A stretch of 64,000 nt of DNA. Source: Magnetospirillum sp. Lineage in GTDB: Bacteria; Pseudomonadota; Alphaproteobacteria; Rhodospirillales; Magnetospirillaceae. The first letter of the stretch is position 1. Each line of letters begins with the position of its first letter. The stretch is taken from contig JANQAI010000005.1 of assembly GCA_024707145.1 (NCBI GenBank), forward strand, positions 62,001 to 126,000, given 5' to 3'. Below, in pieces: positions 17,205-27,141 of this stretch. Made by a program: the position numbers and the translations under genes. Below the pieces are notes generated by a model, which did no database searches, was not told the origin of the DNA, and saw nothing but the letters and a program-made list of their open reading frames with translations.

Positions 17205-19520
17205 ATGACGCAGGTGGCTTCGATTTCCCAACAGATCTGGGACATGAAGTATCGCTTCAAGACGGCCGATGGCGAGCCTGTGGACAAGACCATCGAGGAC
17301 ACCTGGCACCGCGTCGCCGCCGCCCTGGCGGCGGTGGAGGCCGATCCGGCCGCCTGGGCCGAGCGCTTCTACGGCGCCATGGAGGACTTCAGGATGCTGC
17401 CGGCCGGCCGCATCGTCTCGGGCGCCGGCACCGACCGCCGGGTCACCCTGTTCAACTGCTTCGTCATGGGCGACATCCCCGACGACATGGCCGGCATCTT
17501 CGAGCACCTGAAGGAAGCCGCCCTGACCATGCAGCAGGGCGGCGGCATCGGCTACGACTTCTCCACCATCCGCCCCAAGGGCGCCCCGGTGAAGGGCGTG
17601 GGCGCCGACGCCTCGGGCCCGCTGTCGTTCATGGACGTGTGGGACGCCATGTGCAAGACCATCATGAGCGCCGGCTCGCGCCGCGGCGCCATGATGGCGA
17701 CCATGCGCTGCGACCACCCCGACATCGAATCCTTCATCGACGCCAAGCGCGAGCCCGGCCGGCTGCGCATGTTCAACCTGTCGGTGCTGGTGACCGACGC
17801 CTTCATGCAGGCGGTCAAGGAAGACGCCAACTGGGAGCTGGTGTTCGACGGCACCGTCTACAAATCCCTGCCGGCGCGCCAGCTGTGGGACAAGATCATG
17901 CGGGCGACCTATTCCTATGCCGAGCCTGGCGTGATCTTCATCGACCGCATCAACCGCCTGAATAATTTGTGGTACTGCGAGACCATCCATGCCACCAACC
18001 CCTGCGGCGAACAGCCGCTGCCGCCCTATGGCGTGTGCCTGCTGGGCTCGGTGAACCTGGCCAAGCTGGTGGCCGACCCGTTCGAGCCCACCGCCCGGCT
18101 GGACCTGGAGGCGCTGAAGCAGTTGGTGCGCACCTCGGTGCGCATGATGGACAACGTCATCGACGTGTCGCGCTTCCCCCTGCCCGCCCATGAGGCCGAA
18201 GCCAAGGCCAAGCGCCGCATCGGCCTTGGCATCACCGGGCTGGCCGACGCGCTGATCCTGTGCGGCGCCCGCTATGGCGGCAAGGAGGCGGTGAAGCTGA
18301 CGGAAGCCTGGATGGCGGCGCTGCGCCGCGAGGCCTATCTGGCCTCGGTGGAGCTGGCCCAGGAAAAAGGGCCGTTCCCGCTGTTCGACAAGGAACCGTA
18401 CCTGCAGGGCGAGACCATCCGCTCGCTGGACGCCGACGTGCAGGCGGCCATCGCGACGCACGGCATCCGCAACGCCCTGCTCACCTCCATCGCCCCCACC
18501 GGCACCATCTCGCTATTCGCCGACAACGTCTCGTCGGGCCTGGAACCGGTGTTCTCGTTCACCTATTCCCGCCAAGTGCTGCAACCCGAGGGCACCCGAC
18601 GGCAGGAGGAGGTGAGCGACCACGCCTACCGCCTGTTCCGCCGCCTCAAGGGCGAGAACGCGCCGCTGCCGCCGGCCTTCGTGGACGCCCAGCGCCTGAA
18701 CCCCGGCGAACACGTGGTCATGCAGGCGGCGGTGCAGAAATACATCGACAGCTCCATCTCGAAGACCATCAACGTGCCCGAGAGCATCAGCTTCGAGGCC
18801 TTCCGCGACGTCTACGAGCAGGCCTACGAGCTGGGCTGCAAGGGCTGCACCACCTATCGTCCCAACGACATCACCGGCAGCGTGCTGGAGGTGAAGAAGG
18901 ACGACAAGCCCCAGGCCGAGCCCGAACTGCCGCTGGAGAAGCCCAAGCCGCGCCCCGAGGACCACCTGGAGGCCGGCGCCGTCATCCACCTGACCCGGCC
19001 GCTGGACCGGCCCGAAGCGCTGCCCGGCAACACCTTCAAGGTGCGCTGGCCCGACAGCGACCACGCCATGTACATCACCATCAACGACATCATCCAGGAC
19101 GGCCGCCGCCGCCCCTTCGAGGTGTTCATCAATTCCAAGAACATGGAGCACTTCGCCTGGACGGTGGGCCTGACCCGCATGATCTCGGCGGTGTTCCGCC
19201 GCGGCGGCGACGTGGCCTTCGTGGTCGAGGAGCTGAAGGCGGTGTTCGACCCGCGCGGCGGCCAGTGGATGGGCGGCCGCTACGTGCCGTCCCTGCTGGC
19301 GGCCATCGGCGACGTCATCGAGCGCCACATGATCGACATCGGCTTCCTGCCCGACCCCAAGACCGCCCGCGAGGACCCCGAGGCCGGCATCGAGCCCAGG
19401 CAGGTGGTCAACCTGGGCGAAGCCCGCCTGCGCCACTGCCCCAAATGCGGCCAGCCCTCGCTGCTGCGCTCGGAAGGCTGCGACAGCTGCATGTCCTGCG
19501 GCTACTCCAAGTGCGGGTGA
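17205..19520 (+). CDS. nrdJ: Adenosylcobalamin-dependent (class II) ribonucleotide reductase
   Basis: A 771-residue enzyme that reduces ribonucleotides to deoxyribonucleotides using adenosylcobalamin, with no O2 requirement. Diagnostic features are TLFNCFVMG, the active-site block NPCGEQPLP, the barrel segment GLGITGLADALI, APTGTISLFADN, and a Cys-rich tail (CPKCG...CDSCMSCGYSKCG) that re-reduces the active site. The start at 17205 is preferred over ATG 17187 because GGAGG (17192-17196) is 8 bases upstream of it. A cobalamin adenosyltransferase (22.9 kb) and cobalt chelatase genes (50 kb) elsewhere in the window supply its cofactor. Confidence 0.95.
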   Translation: MTQVASISQQIWDMKYRFKTADGEPVDKTIEDTWHRVAAALAAVEADPAAWAERFYGAMEDFRMLPAGRIVSGAGTDRRVTLFNCFVMGDIPDDMAGIFEHLKEAALTMQQGGGIGYDFSTIRPKGAPVKGVGADASGPLSFMDVWDAMCKTIMSAGSRRGAMMATMRCDHPDIESFIDAKREPGRLRMFNLSVLVTDAFMQAVKEDANWELVFDGTVYKSLPARQLWDKIMRATYSYAEPGVIFIDRINRLNNLWYCETIHATNPCGEQPLPPYGVCLLGSVNLAKLVADPFEPTARLDLEALKQLVRTSVRMMDNVIDVSRFPLPAHEAEAKAKRRIGLGITGLADALILCGARYGGKEAVKLTEAWMAALRREAYLASVELAQEKGPFPLFDKEPYLQGETIRSLDADVQAAIATHGIRNALLTSIAPTGTISLFADNVSSGLEPVFSFTYSRQVLQPEGTRRQEEVSDHAYRLFRRLKGENAPLPPAFVDAQRLNPGEHVVMQAAVQKYIDSSISKTINVPESISFEAFRDVYEQAYELGCKGCTTYRPNDITGSVLEVKKDDKPQAEPELPLEKPKPRPEDHLEAGAVIHLTRPLDRPEALPGNTFKVRWPDSDHAMYITINDIIQDGRRRPFEVFINSKNMEHFAWTVGLTRMISAVFRRGGDVAFVVEELKAVFDPRGGQWMGGRYVPSLLAAIGDVIERHMIDIGFLPDPKTAREDPEAGIEPRQVVNLGEARLRHCPKCGQPSLLRSEGCDSCMSCGYSKCG

Positions 19521-19537
19521 GTTTCTAAGTAGGCGAT

Positions 19538-19840
19538 ATGGCAGAATCGCTCCGCATCGACAAATGGCTGTGGTTCGCCCGGTTCTTCAAGACCCGCAGC
19601 CTGGCCGCGTCGATGGTGGAGGCCGGCGAGGTCCGGCTGAACGGCGCCGTGGTCGGCAGGGCCTCGACGCTGCTGCGGGTGGATGACGAACTGATCTTCC
19701 CCACCGGCAAGCGCCACCGCCGTGTCACCGTATTGGCCCTGGGGGAACGCCGGGGCCCCGCCCCCGAGGCCCAGGCCCTCTACCGCGAGGAAGAGCCGCC
19801 GCCGCCCGAGGACCCGTTCGCCCCGGCGGACGAAGACTGA
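19538..19840 (+). CDS. S4-domain RNA-binding protein, Hsp15-like
   Basis: A 100-residue protein. Residues ~6-65 are an S4 RNA-binding fold (LRIDKWLWFARFFKTRSLAA, then VRLNG). The tail is acidic and Pro-rich. It resembles Hsp15 (HslR), which rescues stalled 50S subunits with nascent chains. It starts 17 bases after nrdJ and may be cotranscribed; the ribosome site is weak. Confidence 0.82.
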   Translation: MAESLRIDKWLWFARFFKTRSLAASMVEAGEVRLNGAVVGRASTLLRVDDELIFPTGKRHRRVTVLALGERRGPAPEAQALYREEEPPPPEDPFAPADED

Positions 19841-19897
19841 GCCCAAACGAAAAGGCCATGTCAGCGAAAGCTGTAGGTGCCCTTCACTAGGTAGATT

Positions 19898-19992
19898 CGT
19901 CATGGCCGGGCTTGACCCGGCCATCCGCGCGCCAACGGCAGGGCCAACGCGGACGGAGCCGCGTGGATGCGCGGATCAAATCCGCGCATGAC
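19898..19992. repeat. Dispersed inverted repeat, family B, copy 2
   Basis: The 308-base gap between the S4 gene and the dehydrogenase holds CGTCATGGCCGGGCTTGACC then CGGCCATCCGCG, and the inverse GTGGATGCGCGGATCAAATC then CGCGCATGACG. The architecture matches copies at 12863 and 49422. The rest of the gap contains an intrinsic terminator at 20075 and no gene. Confidence 0.8.
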
Positions 19993-20074
19993 GACTGTTT
20001 TTGGGGCGAAAAATCGTCAATACGTCACCAATGCCGAACCGCAGTGACCACCAACAGCCTTCGCTGACATTCCC

Positions 20075-20108
20075 AAACGAAAACCCCCGCGCCTTGCGGC
20101 GCGGGGGC
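20075..20108 (-). terminator. Intrinsic terminator downstream of hydroxybutyryl-CoA dehydrogenase
   Basis: On the minus strand a 10-bp GC stem (arms CCCCCGCGCC at 20084-20093 and GGCGCGGGGG at 20098-20107, 4-base loop) is followed by TTTTCGTTT. It lies 41 bases past the stop of the minus-strand gene. Confidence 0.85.
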
Positions 20109-20148
20109 TTCGGTTCGCTCGTTCGGAGCCTCGCGAGAGGCCGCTCCG

Positions 20149-21027
20149 TCAGCGGGTGGGAACGGGCTTCTCGCCGCTGTAGTCGTAGAAGCCGCGGCCG
20201 GTCTTGCGGCCGAGCCATCCGGCCTCGACGTACTTCACCAGCAGCGGGCAGGGGCGGTACTTGGAATCGGCCAGGCCGTCGTGCAGCACGTGCATGATCG
20301 CCAGGCAGGTGTCCAGGCCGATGAAGTCGGCCAGCTCCAGCGGACCCATGGGGTGGTTGGCGCCCAGCTTCATGGCGGTGTCGATGGACTCCACCGAGCC
20401 GACGCCCTCGTACAGGGTGTAGACCGCCTCGTTGATCATGGGCAGCAGGATGCGGTTGACGATGAAGGCGGGGAAGTCTTCCGACGACACCGGGTTCTTG
20501 CCCAGCTTGACCACCATCTCGCGCACCACCGAGAAGGTCTCCTCGGCGGTGGCGATGCCGCGGATCAGCTCGACCAGCTGCATCACCGGCACCGGGTTCA
20601 TGAAGTGCATGCCCATGAACTTGGTCGGGCGGTCGGTGGAGGCGCCCAGGCGGGTGATGGAGATGGACGAGGTGTTCGACGCGATGAAGGCTTCGGGCTT
20701 CAGCACCGGACACAGGGCGGCGAAGATCTTGCGCTTGATCCCCTCGTCCTCGGTGGCCGCCTCGATCACCAGGTCGCTGGCGCCGAAATCGGCGTACTGG
20801 GTGGTCGGCTTGATGCGGGCCAGGGTCTCGGCCTTGAAGGCCTCGGTGATCTTGCCCTTGGACAGCTGGCGGGTAAGGTTCTTGTCGATGGTGGAGAGAC
20901 CCTTCTTCAAGGCCTCTTCCGACAGGTCCAGCAGGACCACGTCGAAGCCCGACGCGGCACAGACATGGGCGATACCGTTGCCCATCTGACCGGCGCCGAT
21001 GACACCGATTTTCTGGATAGCAGCCAT
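20149..21027 (-). CDS. 3-hydroxybutyryl-CoA dehydrogenase
   Basis: A 292-residue NAD-dependent dehydrogenase interconverting acetoacetyl-CoA and 3-hydroxybutyryl-CoA. The N-terminal Rossmann motif is [13 protein letters not shown] (residues ~8-20). The family signature includes [15 protein letters not shown], and the C-terminal domain contains [18 protein letters not shown] and [16 protein letters not shown]. The length is typical of single-domain HBD/PaaH2-type enzymes. The ATG at 21027 has GGGAG upstream. It lies last in a probable etfB-etfA-hbd operon, linking beta-oxidation or butanoate metabolism to electron transfer flavoprotein. Confidence 0.93.
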   Translation of the reverse strand: MAAIQKIGVIGAGQMGNGIAHVCAASGFDVVLLDLSEEALKKGLSTIDKNLTRQLSKGKITEAFKAETLARIKPTTQYADFGASDLVIEAATEDEGIKRKIFAALCPVLKPEAFIASNTSSISITRLGASTDRPTKFMGMHFMNPVPVMQLVELIRGIATAEETFSVVREMVVKLGKNPVSSEDFPAFIVNRILLPMINEAVYTLYEGVGSVESIDTAMKLGANHPMGPLELADFIGLDTCLAIMHVLHDGLADSKYRPCPLLVKYVEAGWLGRKTGRGFYDYSGEKPVPTR

Positions 21028-21079
21028 TTGATGCTCCCGTAACAAAGGCGTTAGCTTCGACGTCGAACGTCGCGCAGGG

Positions 21080-22015
21080 TTACTTTTCCAGTTCCGCCGC
21101 CAATTCTGGCAGCGCCTTGAACAGGTCCGCCACCAGGCCATAATCGGCGACCTGGAAGATGGGAGCCTCTTCATCCTTGTTGATGGCGACGATGACCTTG
21201 GAGTCCTTCATGCCGGCGAGGTGCTGGATGGCGCCGGAGATGCCGACGGCGATGTAGAGGTCGGGGGCGACGATCTTGCCGGTCTGGCCGACCTGCAGGT
21301 CGTTGGGCACGAAGCCGGCGTCCACGGCGGCGCGCGAAGCGCCCACGGCGGCGCTCAGCTTGTCGGCCACCTTTTCCAGCAGGTGGAAGTTCTCGCCCGA
21401 CTGCATGCCGCGGCCGCCCGAGATGATGACGCGGGCCGAGGTCAGCTCGGGGCGCTCGGACTTGGACAGCTGCTGCGACACGAAGGACGACAGCGCCGGG
21501 TCGGCGGCGGCGGCGATGGCCTCCACCGAGGCCGAACCGCCGGAAGCAGCCGCCGCCTCGAAGGCGGTGGTGCGCACGGTGATCACCTTCAACGCGTCCT
21601 TGGACTGCACGGTGGCCAGGGCGTTGCCGGCATAGATGGGGCGCACGAAGGTGTCGGCCGACACCACGGCGGTGATGTCCGACAGCTGGGCCACGTCCAA
21701 GAGCGCGGCGACGCGCGGCAGCACGTTCTTGCCCGTCGAGGTGGCGGGGGCCAGCACGGCCGCATAGCCCTTCGCCAGATCCACCAGCAGGGCGGCCAGC
21801 GGCTCGGCCAGGCCATGGGCATAGGCGGGCGCGTCGGCCAGCAGCACCTTGGCGACGCCGGCCACCTTGGCGGCAGCCTCGGCTACCGGCTGGGCGCCGG
21901 AGCCGGCCACCAGCACGTGGACGTCCGAGCCCAGCTTGGCGGCGGCGGTGACGGTGTTGAGGGTCGAGGCCTTCAGCTGGCCGGCTTCATGCTCGGCGAG
22001 AACCAGGACGCTCAT
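21080..22015 (-). CDS. etfA: Electron transfer flavoprotein subunit alpha
   Basis: A 311-residue ETF alpha subunit. The C-terminal FAD-binding region is clear: [12 protein letters not shown], then [20 protein letters not shown] and [12 protein letters not shown]. The N-terminal part ([14 protein letters not shown]) is the usual ETF fold. It accepts electrons from acyl-CoA dehydrogenases and passes them to ETF-ubiquinone oxidoreductase. It begins 1 base after the end of etfB. Confidence 0.96.
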   Translation of the reverse strand: MSVLVLAEHEAGQLKASTLNTVTAAAKLGSDVHVLVAGSGAQPVAEAAAKVAGVAKVLLADAPAYAHGLAEPLAALLVDLAKGYAAVLAPATSTGKNVLPRVAALLDVAQLSDITAVVSADTFVRPIYAGNALATVQSKDALKVITVRTTAFEAAAASGGSASVEAIAAAADPALSSFVSQQLSKSERPELTSARVIISGGRGMQSGENFHLLEKVADKLSAAVGASRAAVDAGFVPNDLQVGQTGKIVAPDLYIAVGISGAIQHLAGMKDSKVIVAINKDEEAPIFQVADYGLVADLFKALPELAAELEK

Positions 22016-22016
22016 G

Positions 22017-22772
22017 TCAGATCACCTTCGCTTCGTTCTTCAGCTTGTCCACCAGGGCGGCCACGTCGGCCACCTTGATGCCGGCCTTGCGCTTCGGCGG
22101 CTCCTCCACCTTCAGCGTCACCAGGCGCGGCGCCACGTCGACGCCCAGATCGGCCGGGGCCAGGGTGTCGATGGGCTTCTTCTTCGCCTTCATGATGTTG
22201 GGCAGCGAGGCGTAGCGCGGCTCGTTCAGACGCAGGTCGGTGGTGACGATGGCCGGCAGCGCAAGCCGCACCGTCTCCAGGCCGCCGTCCACCTCGCGGG
22301 TGACATCCACCTTGGAGGCGCCGTCGTCGAAGACGACTTTCGAAGCGAACGTGCCCTGCGACCAGCCCAGCAGCGCCGCCAGCATCTGGCCGGTCTGGTT
22401 GGAATCGTCGTCGATGGCCTGCTTGCCCAGGATCACCAGGCCGGGCTGCTCCTTGTCCACCACCGCCCGAAGCAGCTTGGCCACCGCCAGCGGCTGCACC
22501 TCGTCGTCCGTCTGCACCAGGACGCCGCGGTCCGCCCCCATGGCCAGCGCCGTGCGCAGGGTTTCCTGCGCCGCGCCCGGGCCGATGGACACCACCACGA
22601 TCTCCGAAGCCTTGCCGGCTTCCTTCAGCCGAACCGCCTCTTCCACCGCGATCTCGTCGAAGGGATTCATGGAGAACTTGACGTTCGTCGTCTCCACTCC
22701 CGACCCATCGGCCTTCACCCGGATCTTCACGTTGTAGTCGATGACGCGCTTGACGGCGACCAGTACTTTCAT
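22017..22772 (-). CDS. etfB: Electron transfer flavoprotein subunit beta
   Basis: A 251-residue ETF beta subunit ([19 protein letters not shown], then [19 protein letters not shown]-binding region and DDDSNQTGQ recognition region). The ATG at 22772 has a strong AGGAGG ribosome site. It is first in the minus-strand operon with etfA and the dehydrogenase, expressed from the promoter at 22846-22874. Confidence 0.96.
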   Translation of the reverse strand: MKVLVAVKRVIDYNVKIRVKADGSGVETTNVKFSMNPFDEIAVEEAVRLKEAGKASEIVVVSIGPGAAQETLRTALAMGADRGVLVQTDDEVQPLAVAKLLRAVVDKEQPGLVILGKQAIDDDSNQTGQMLAALLGWSQGTFASKVVFDDGASKVDVTREVDGGLETVRLALPAIVTTDLRLNEPRYASLPNIMKAKKKPIDTLAPADLGVDVAPRLVTLKVEEPPKRKAGIKVADVAALVDKLKNEAKVI

Positions 22773-22845
22773 GGTCCTCCTGATCCCTTTTTCAACGGCT
22801 CCGAATTAAATCGGTACTGCCGGGCGGACTTAAGTGTTGCATTGC

Positions 22846-22874
22846 ACAATATGACGTGCGCCAGCCGATGTCAA
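22846..22874 (-). promoter_or_regulatory. Sigma-70 promoter of etfBA
   Basis: On the minus strand TTGACA (complement of 22869-22874), a 17-base spacer and TATTGT (complement of 22846-22851). The -10 overlaps the near-palindrome TGTTGCATTGCACAA (22835-22849), a possible operator. TGC-rich sites of this kind are reported for the PHB regulator PhaR; that link is only a guess. Confidence 0.6.
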
Positions 22875-22920
22875 CGGCACCCGACTTGTCAAAAAAACGC
22901 AATCCCCCTGAGGGAAAACG

Positions 22921-23494
22921 TCATCTATTACCGCCTGGAACCCACAGGATATCGGCCTTTCCACGCTGGTTGAGAAAACGCGCCAGGACGAAGAAGTGAT
23001 CCGATAATCGGTTGGCATAGGCGATGGCCTGGGGATTGACCGCCTCGCCCTCGGCCAGGTGGGTGATCAGCCGTTCGGCGCGGCGGATGACCGTGCGGGC
23101 CAGATGCAGTTGCGCCGCCGCCGGCGTGCCGCCGGGCAGGATGAACGAGTTGAGCGGCTCCAGGCTCGGCGTTCATGGCGTCGATCTCGGCCTCGAGGCG
23201 CGCCACCTGCTCGGCCGTCACCCGCAGGGCCTGGCCGGGCTGCTCGCCCTCGGCCGCCGGCGTGCACAGATCGGCGCCCAGGTCGAACAGGTCGTTCTGC
23301 ACGCGTCCCAGCATGGCGTCGGCCCCGGCGTCGCCCGCAGTGGCGAGGCGGGCGAGCCCGACCACCGCGTTGGCCTCGTCCACGGTGCCGTAGGCCTCGA
23401 CGCGCAGCGCGTGCTTGGGCACCCGGGCGCCGTCGCCCAGGCTTGTCTGCCCCTTGTCGCCGCTCTTGGTGTAGATGCGTGTCAGCCGGACCAT
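22921..23494 (-). CDS. Cob(I)alamin adenosyltransferase, PduO type (frame break)
   Basis: This enzyme transfers the adenosyl group of ATP to cob(I)alamin, producing the coenzyme used by NrdJ. The PduO-type ATP motif SGDKGQTSLGDG is near residues 11-22; VDEANAVVGLAR follows. On the minus strand GAGCTGG has become GAGCCTGG (plus-strand 23159-23166). The first frame runs off after MNAE, while LEPLNSFILPGG and the conserved RRAERLI and ANRLSDHFFVLAR continue one frame over to the stop at 22921. Corrected length is 190 residues. The ribosome site is AGGAG. It is divergent from lptG. Confidence 0.9.
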
Positions 23495-23631
23495 GGGTGC
23501 TCCTTTGGCGAAAGGAAAGGGAAGGTCGATGTTATGCCACAGGACGAATTGGAATGGCGAGGCGTCGCCCCGCTTCCCCTTCGCCGCGAACGCTCTATAA
23601 TCGCGCCGGATTTTTGGCCGGACCAGGACGC

Positions 23632-24735
23632 ATGCGCATTTCCGCCACGCTCAGTTTCTACATCGCCCGCCAGTTCGCGATGGCCTTCGCCACCGTGCTG
23701 GGGGTGATCATGGGCGTGATCCTGCTGTTCGACGTCATCGAACTGATCCGACGCGCCGCCGGCCGCGACGAGATGAACTTCGCGGTGCTGCTGGGCATGG
23801 CGCTGCTGAAGCTGCCGCAGATGATCCACACCATCCTGCCTTTCGCGGTGATGATCGGCGCCATGGTGGCGTTCTGGCGGCTGACCCGCACCCATGAGCT
23901 GGTGGTGGCCCGCTCGGCCGGCATTTCGGCCTGGCAGTTCCTCACCCCGGTGGTGATCGTGGTGGCCGTCATCGGCGTGTTCGAGGTGACCGCCTTCAAT
24001 CCCCTGGCGGCCTCCATGTACGCCCGCTTCGAGAAGCTGCAGGACGAGGTGCTGCTGGGCAAGACCAACGCGCTGGACGTGTCCGAGGTGGGCCTGTGGC
24101 TGCGCGAGGGCGACGAGCATGAGCAGAAGGTGGTGCACGCCGAGGACGTGCACCAGGATGGCCTGGTGCTCAACCTGCGCGAGGTCCACATCTTCCTGTT
24201 CGACGGCCCCGACCATTTTTCCCGCCGCGTCTACGCGCAAACCGGCCGGCTGGCCGACGGCGCCTTCGAGCTGTCCGACGTATGGACCATCCAGGGCGGC
24301 AAGCCGGCCGAGCACAGCGACAGCCTGCGCCTGCCCACCGAGCTGACGCTGGAGCGGGTGCACGACAATTTCTCCTCCCCCGAAACCATGTCGTTCTGGC
24401 AGTTGCCCGCCTTCATCTCGTTCTTCGAGAAGGCCGGCTTTGCCGCCACCAAGCACCGCATGTACCTGCAATCCTTGCTGGCCTCGCCGCTGCTCTATTG
24501 CGCCATGGTGCTGATCGCCGCCATCTTCTCGCTGAAGCCCAACATGCGCTCGGGCGGCCTGCTGGGCCGGGTGGGCGGCGGCGTCGCCGCCGGCTTCTCC
24601 ATCTATCTGTTCACCAAGGTCATCTACGCCTTCGGCCTGTCCTCCACCCTGCCGCAATCCCTGGCGGCATGGAGCCCGGCCATGGTCGCCGGATTGATCG
24701 GCCTGACCGGCCTATTCCACCTGGAGGACGGGTGA
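23632..24735 (+). CDS. lptG: LPS export ABC transporter permease LptG
   Basis: A 367-residue YjgP/YjgQ-family permease. It has about six membrane segments: three near residues 12-125 and three near 285-360, with a soluble beta-rich domain between. LptG with LptF and LptB extracts lipopolysaccharide from the inner membrane. Assignment to LptG rather than LptF rests on overall resemblance (IARQFAMAFATVLGVIMGVI at the N-terminus). No lptF is adjacent, unlike the usual pair. Confidence 0.82.
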   Translation: MRISATLSFYIARQFAMAFATVLGVIMGVILLFDVIELIRRAAGRDEMNFAVLLGMALLKLPQMIHTILPFAVMIGAMVAFWRLTRTHELVVARSAGISAWQFLTPVVIVVAVIGVFEVTAFNPLAASMYARFEKLQDEVLLGKTNALDVSEVGLWLREGDEHEQKVVHAEDVHQDGLVLNLREVHIFLFDGPDHFSRRVYAQTGRLADGAFELSDVWTIQGGKPAEHSDSLRLPTELTLERVHDNFSSPETMSFWQLPAFISFFEKAGFAATKHRMYLQSLLASPLLYCAMVLIAAIFSLKPNMRSGGLLGRVGGGVAAGFSIYLFTKVIYAFGLSSTLPQSLAAWSPAMVAGLIGLTGLFHLEDG

Positions 24736-24782
24736 CGGCGCCGACATTGCCTTCGGCCGGGGGGAATGCTAATCCCTCGCCC

Positions 24783-26258
24783 ATGCGCTGTTCGCCCATA
24801 CCCGTCTCCGACCACACCTGCCGCCGCTCCGGGATGCTGGCGCTCGGCCTGATCGCCGCCGTCACCCTGGTCCGCCTGGCCCTGCTGGCCTTCGACCCGC
24901 CCAGCCTGTCCTTCGACGAGGCACAGTACTGGGCGTGGGCGCAGCACATCCAGTTGGGCTATTATTCCAAGCCGCCCATGGTGGCCTGGGCCATCGCCGC
25001 CACCACCGCCCTGTTCGGCGAGGGCGAAGGCGCGGTCAAGCTGAGCGCCGCCCTGGTCCAAAGCGGCACCGCAATCCTGCTGCTGCTGCTGGGACGCGCC
25101 CTGTTCGGGCGGAGCGTGGGCGCATGGTCGGCCGCCGCCTGGATCACCATGCCGGCAGTGTCGCTGTCCTCGGTGATGGTCACCACCGACCCCTTCCTGC
25201 TGTTCTTCTGGGCCGCCGCCCTGCTGGCCCTGGTGGAGGCCCCGAGGGCGGGCGGACGCTTCAATCGCTGGTGGCTGGCCTTCGGCTTGGCGCTCGGCCT
25301 GGGCCTGCTGTCCAAATACGCCATGGCCTTCTTCCTGGGCTGCCTCGCCCTGTGGCTGGCCTGCGACCGCGAGGCGCGCCCGCTGGCACGGCAGCCCGGC
25401 CTGTGGCTGGGCACCGCGCTGGGCGTGCTGATCTACCTGCCCAACCTGATCTGGAATGCCGCCAACGGCTTCGTCTCCTACGCCCATACCAAGGACAACG
25501 CCAACCTCGGGGGCGGCTTGTTCAACCCCGACAAGCTGGCCGAGTTCGCCGTCGGCCAGTTCGGCGTGTTCGGCCCCATCCTGATGGGTGCGCTGGTGCT
25601 CGGGCTGGTGGCCGCCTGCCGCAGGGGATCGGACTCGCGGCTCAAGCTGCTGGCCGCCTTCACCCTGCCGGTGCTGGCGGTGATGACCGTCGAAAGCCTG
25701 CTGTCGCGCGCCAACGCCAACTGGACCGCGCCCGCCTTCGTGGCCGGCACGGTGCTGGCAAGCTGGCTGCTGACCACCCGCGCGCCCCGGCTGCTGAAGG
25801 TGTCGCTGGCCCTCCACCTGGCCATCATGGCCGGCATGTACTCGCTGGACGCCGCCCGCCAGGTGGTCGACTTCAGGTTCGATCCCGAGAAACGCATCAA
25901 GGGCTGGGACCAGGTGGGAGAGCGGGTGTCGGCCATCCTGGCCGCCCACCCCCACGCCCGGCTGCTGGCGGACGAGCGCAAGGTGCTGGCCACGCTGATC
26001 TACTACGTGCACCCCCATCCCTTCGACGCGGTGAAGTGGAATCCGGCCGGCAAGGTGCGCGACCATTACGACCAGACCACCCGCCTGGAGCCGGGCGAGG
26101 ACGAACTCATCTACGTCACCGAAGCGCCCGACCTGCCCACCGAAATGCGCCGCCGCTTCGATTCCGCCGACAAGCTGGAGGACGTGATCATCCCCCTGCA
26201 CCACGATTATGCCCGCCGCCTGAGCGTGTGGCGCCTTGCCGGCTTCCGGGGATATTGA
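24783..26258 (+). CDS. Family 39-type glycosyltransferase, integral membrane
   Basis: A 491-residue polytopic protein with about ten membrane segments. The N-terminal loop FDEAQYWAWAQHIQLGYYSK carries the Asp-Glu pair characteristic of GT39/ArnT-like enzymes, which use polyprenyl-phosphate sugars. The C-terminal ~120 residues are soluble. Its position between lptG and a PAP2 phosphatase suggests lipid A or cell-envelope glycan modification, but the sugar and acceptor cannot be told. The ATG at 24783 is the first that includes the N-terminal membrane segment. Confidence 0.82.
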   Translation: MRCSPIPVSDHTCRRSGMLALGLIAAVTLVRLALLAFDPPSLSFDEAQYWAWAQHIQLGYYSKPPMVAWAIAATTALFGEGEGAVKLSAALVQSGTAILLLLLGRALFGRSVGAWSAAAWITMPAVSLSSVMVTTDPFLLFFWAAALLALVEAPRAGGRFNRWWLAFGLALGLGLLSKYAMAFFLGCLALWLACDREARPLARQPGLWLGTALGVLIYLPNLIWNAANGFVSYAHTKDNANLGGGLFNPDKLAEFAVGQFGVFGPILMGALVLGLVAACRRGSDSRLKLLAAFTLPVLAVMTVESLLSRANANWTAPAFVAGTVLASWLLTTRAPRLLKVSLALHLAIMAGMYSLDAARQVVDFRFDPEKRIKGWDQVGERVSAILAAHPHARLLADERKVLATLIYYVHPHPFDAVKWNPAGKVRDHYDQTTRLEPGEDELIYVTEAPDLPTEMRRRFDSADKLEDVIIPLHHDYARRLSVWRLAGFRGY

Positions 26259-26265
26259 GGTGAGG

Positions 26266-27012
26266 ATGGAGACCCGCGCGCCCACCGGCCTGGTCAGCCG
26301 TCTGTGGGCATCCATGCAGCGCCATCCGTGGCTGTGGTCGCTGGGATTGATGGCGCCGCTGGTGATGTTCCCCCAGATCGACCTGACCGTGTCGTCGTGG
26401 TTCTACGATCCCGCCGGCAGGTTCTTCCCCGCCCGCATCGCCGCCTTTCCCGAATGGGTCCGTCTCGGCATGCCACGGGTGCTGTTCACCGCCGCCCTGC
26501 TGATCGTCGCCGCCTGGGCCGCCGGCGAGTGGCTGCGCCAGCCCATCTTCGGCATCACCCGCCGGGTCGCCGCCTACGTGGTGCTGAGCCTGGCGCTGGG
26601 GCCCGGCCTGGTGGTCAACCTCATCCTGAAGGACAATTGGGGCCGGCCGCGCCCGTCCACCATTCAGGAATTCGGCGGCCCCAACGTTTACGTGCCGCCC
26701 TTGGTCGTCAGCGACCAGTGCAACGACAATTGCTCGTTCGCCTCCGGCCACGGCGCCCTGGGTTTCTGGCCGGTGGCCCTGGCGTTGCTGGCGCCCGCGC
26801 CCTGGCGCCGCCCGGCAATGGCCGCCGCCCTGGCCTTTGGCGCGATGGTGGGCGTGGTCCGCATCGCCCAGGGCGGCCATTTCCTGTCCGACGTGATCGC
26901 CTCCGCCATTATAACGATCGGTATAAACATTATGCTCTACAGGTGGTTTATTGGCCCGGCCGAAGGACGGTCATCGAAAAATAATCCATCGATTCCGGGT
27001 GAGTCGGCGTAA
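26266..27012 (+). CDS. PAP2-family phosphatase, integral membrane
   Basis: A 248-residue membrane protein. The three PAP2 motifs are present: KDNWGRPRP, SFASGHG (a PSGH variant) and RIAQGGHFLSDV. Such enzymes dephosphorylate lipids such as lipid A, undecaprenyl diphosphate or phosphatidate. It starts 7 bases after the glycosyltransferase, so the two probably form a unit with lptG for lipid A or undecaprenyl-linked chemistry. ATG 26266 is preceded by GAGG. The 3' end (26910-27000) is AT-richer than its surroundings. Confidence 0.88.
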   Translation: METRAPTGLVSRLWASMQRHPWLWSLGLMAPLVMFPQIDLTVSSWFYDPAGRFFPARIAAFPEWVRLGMPRVLFTAALLIVAAWAAGEWLRQPIFGITRRVAAYVVLSLALGPGLVVNLILKDNWGRPRPSTIQEFGGPNVYVPPLVVSDQCNDNCSFASGHGALGFWPVALALLAPAPWRRPAMAAALAFGAMVGVVRIAQGGHFLSDVIASAIITIGINIMLYRWFIGPAEGRSSKNNPSIPGESA

Positions 27013-27141
27013 GGCCCTAGGCGCGGGGCGACTCTTCAGGTAATGATATCAGTTCAGACTGACCTTGGCGGCGATACGGCAAGGAGCGGGACGCCACGCG
27101 CGGGTGCGCGGGGTAATTTTTTTCTACGACGAGAACGACAC

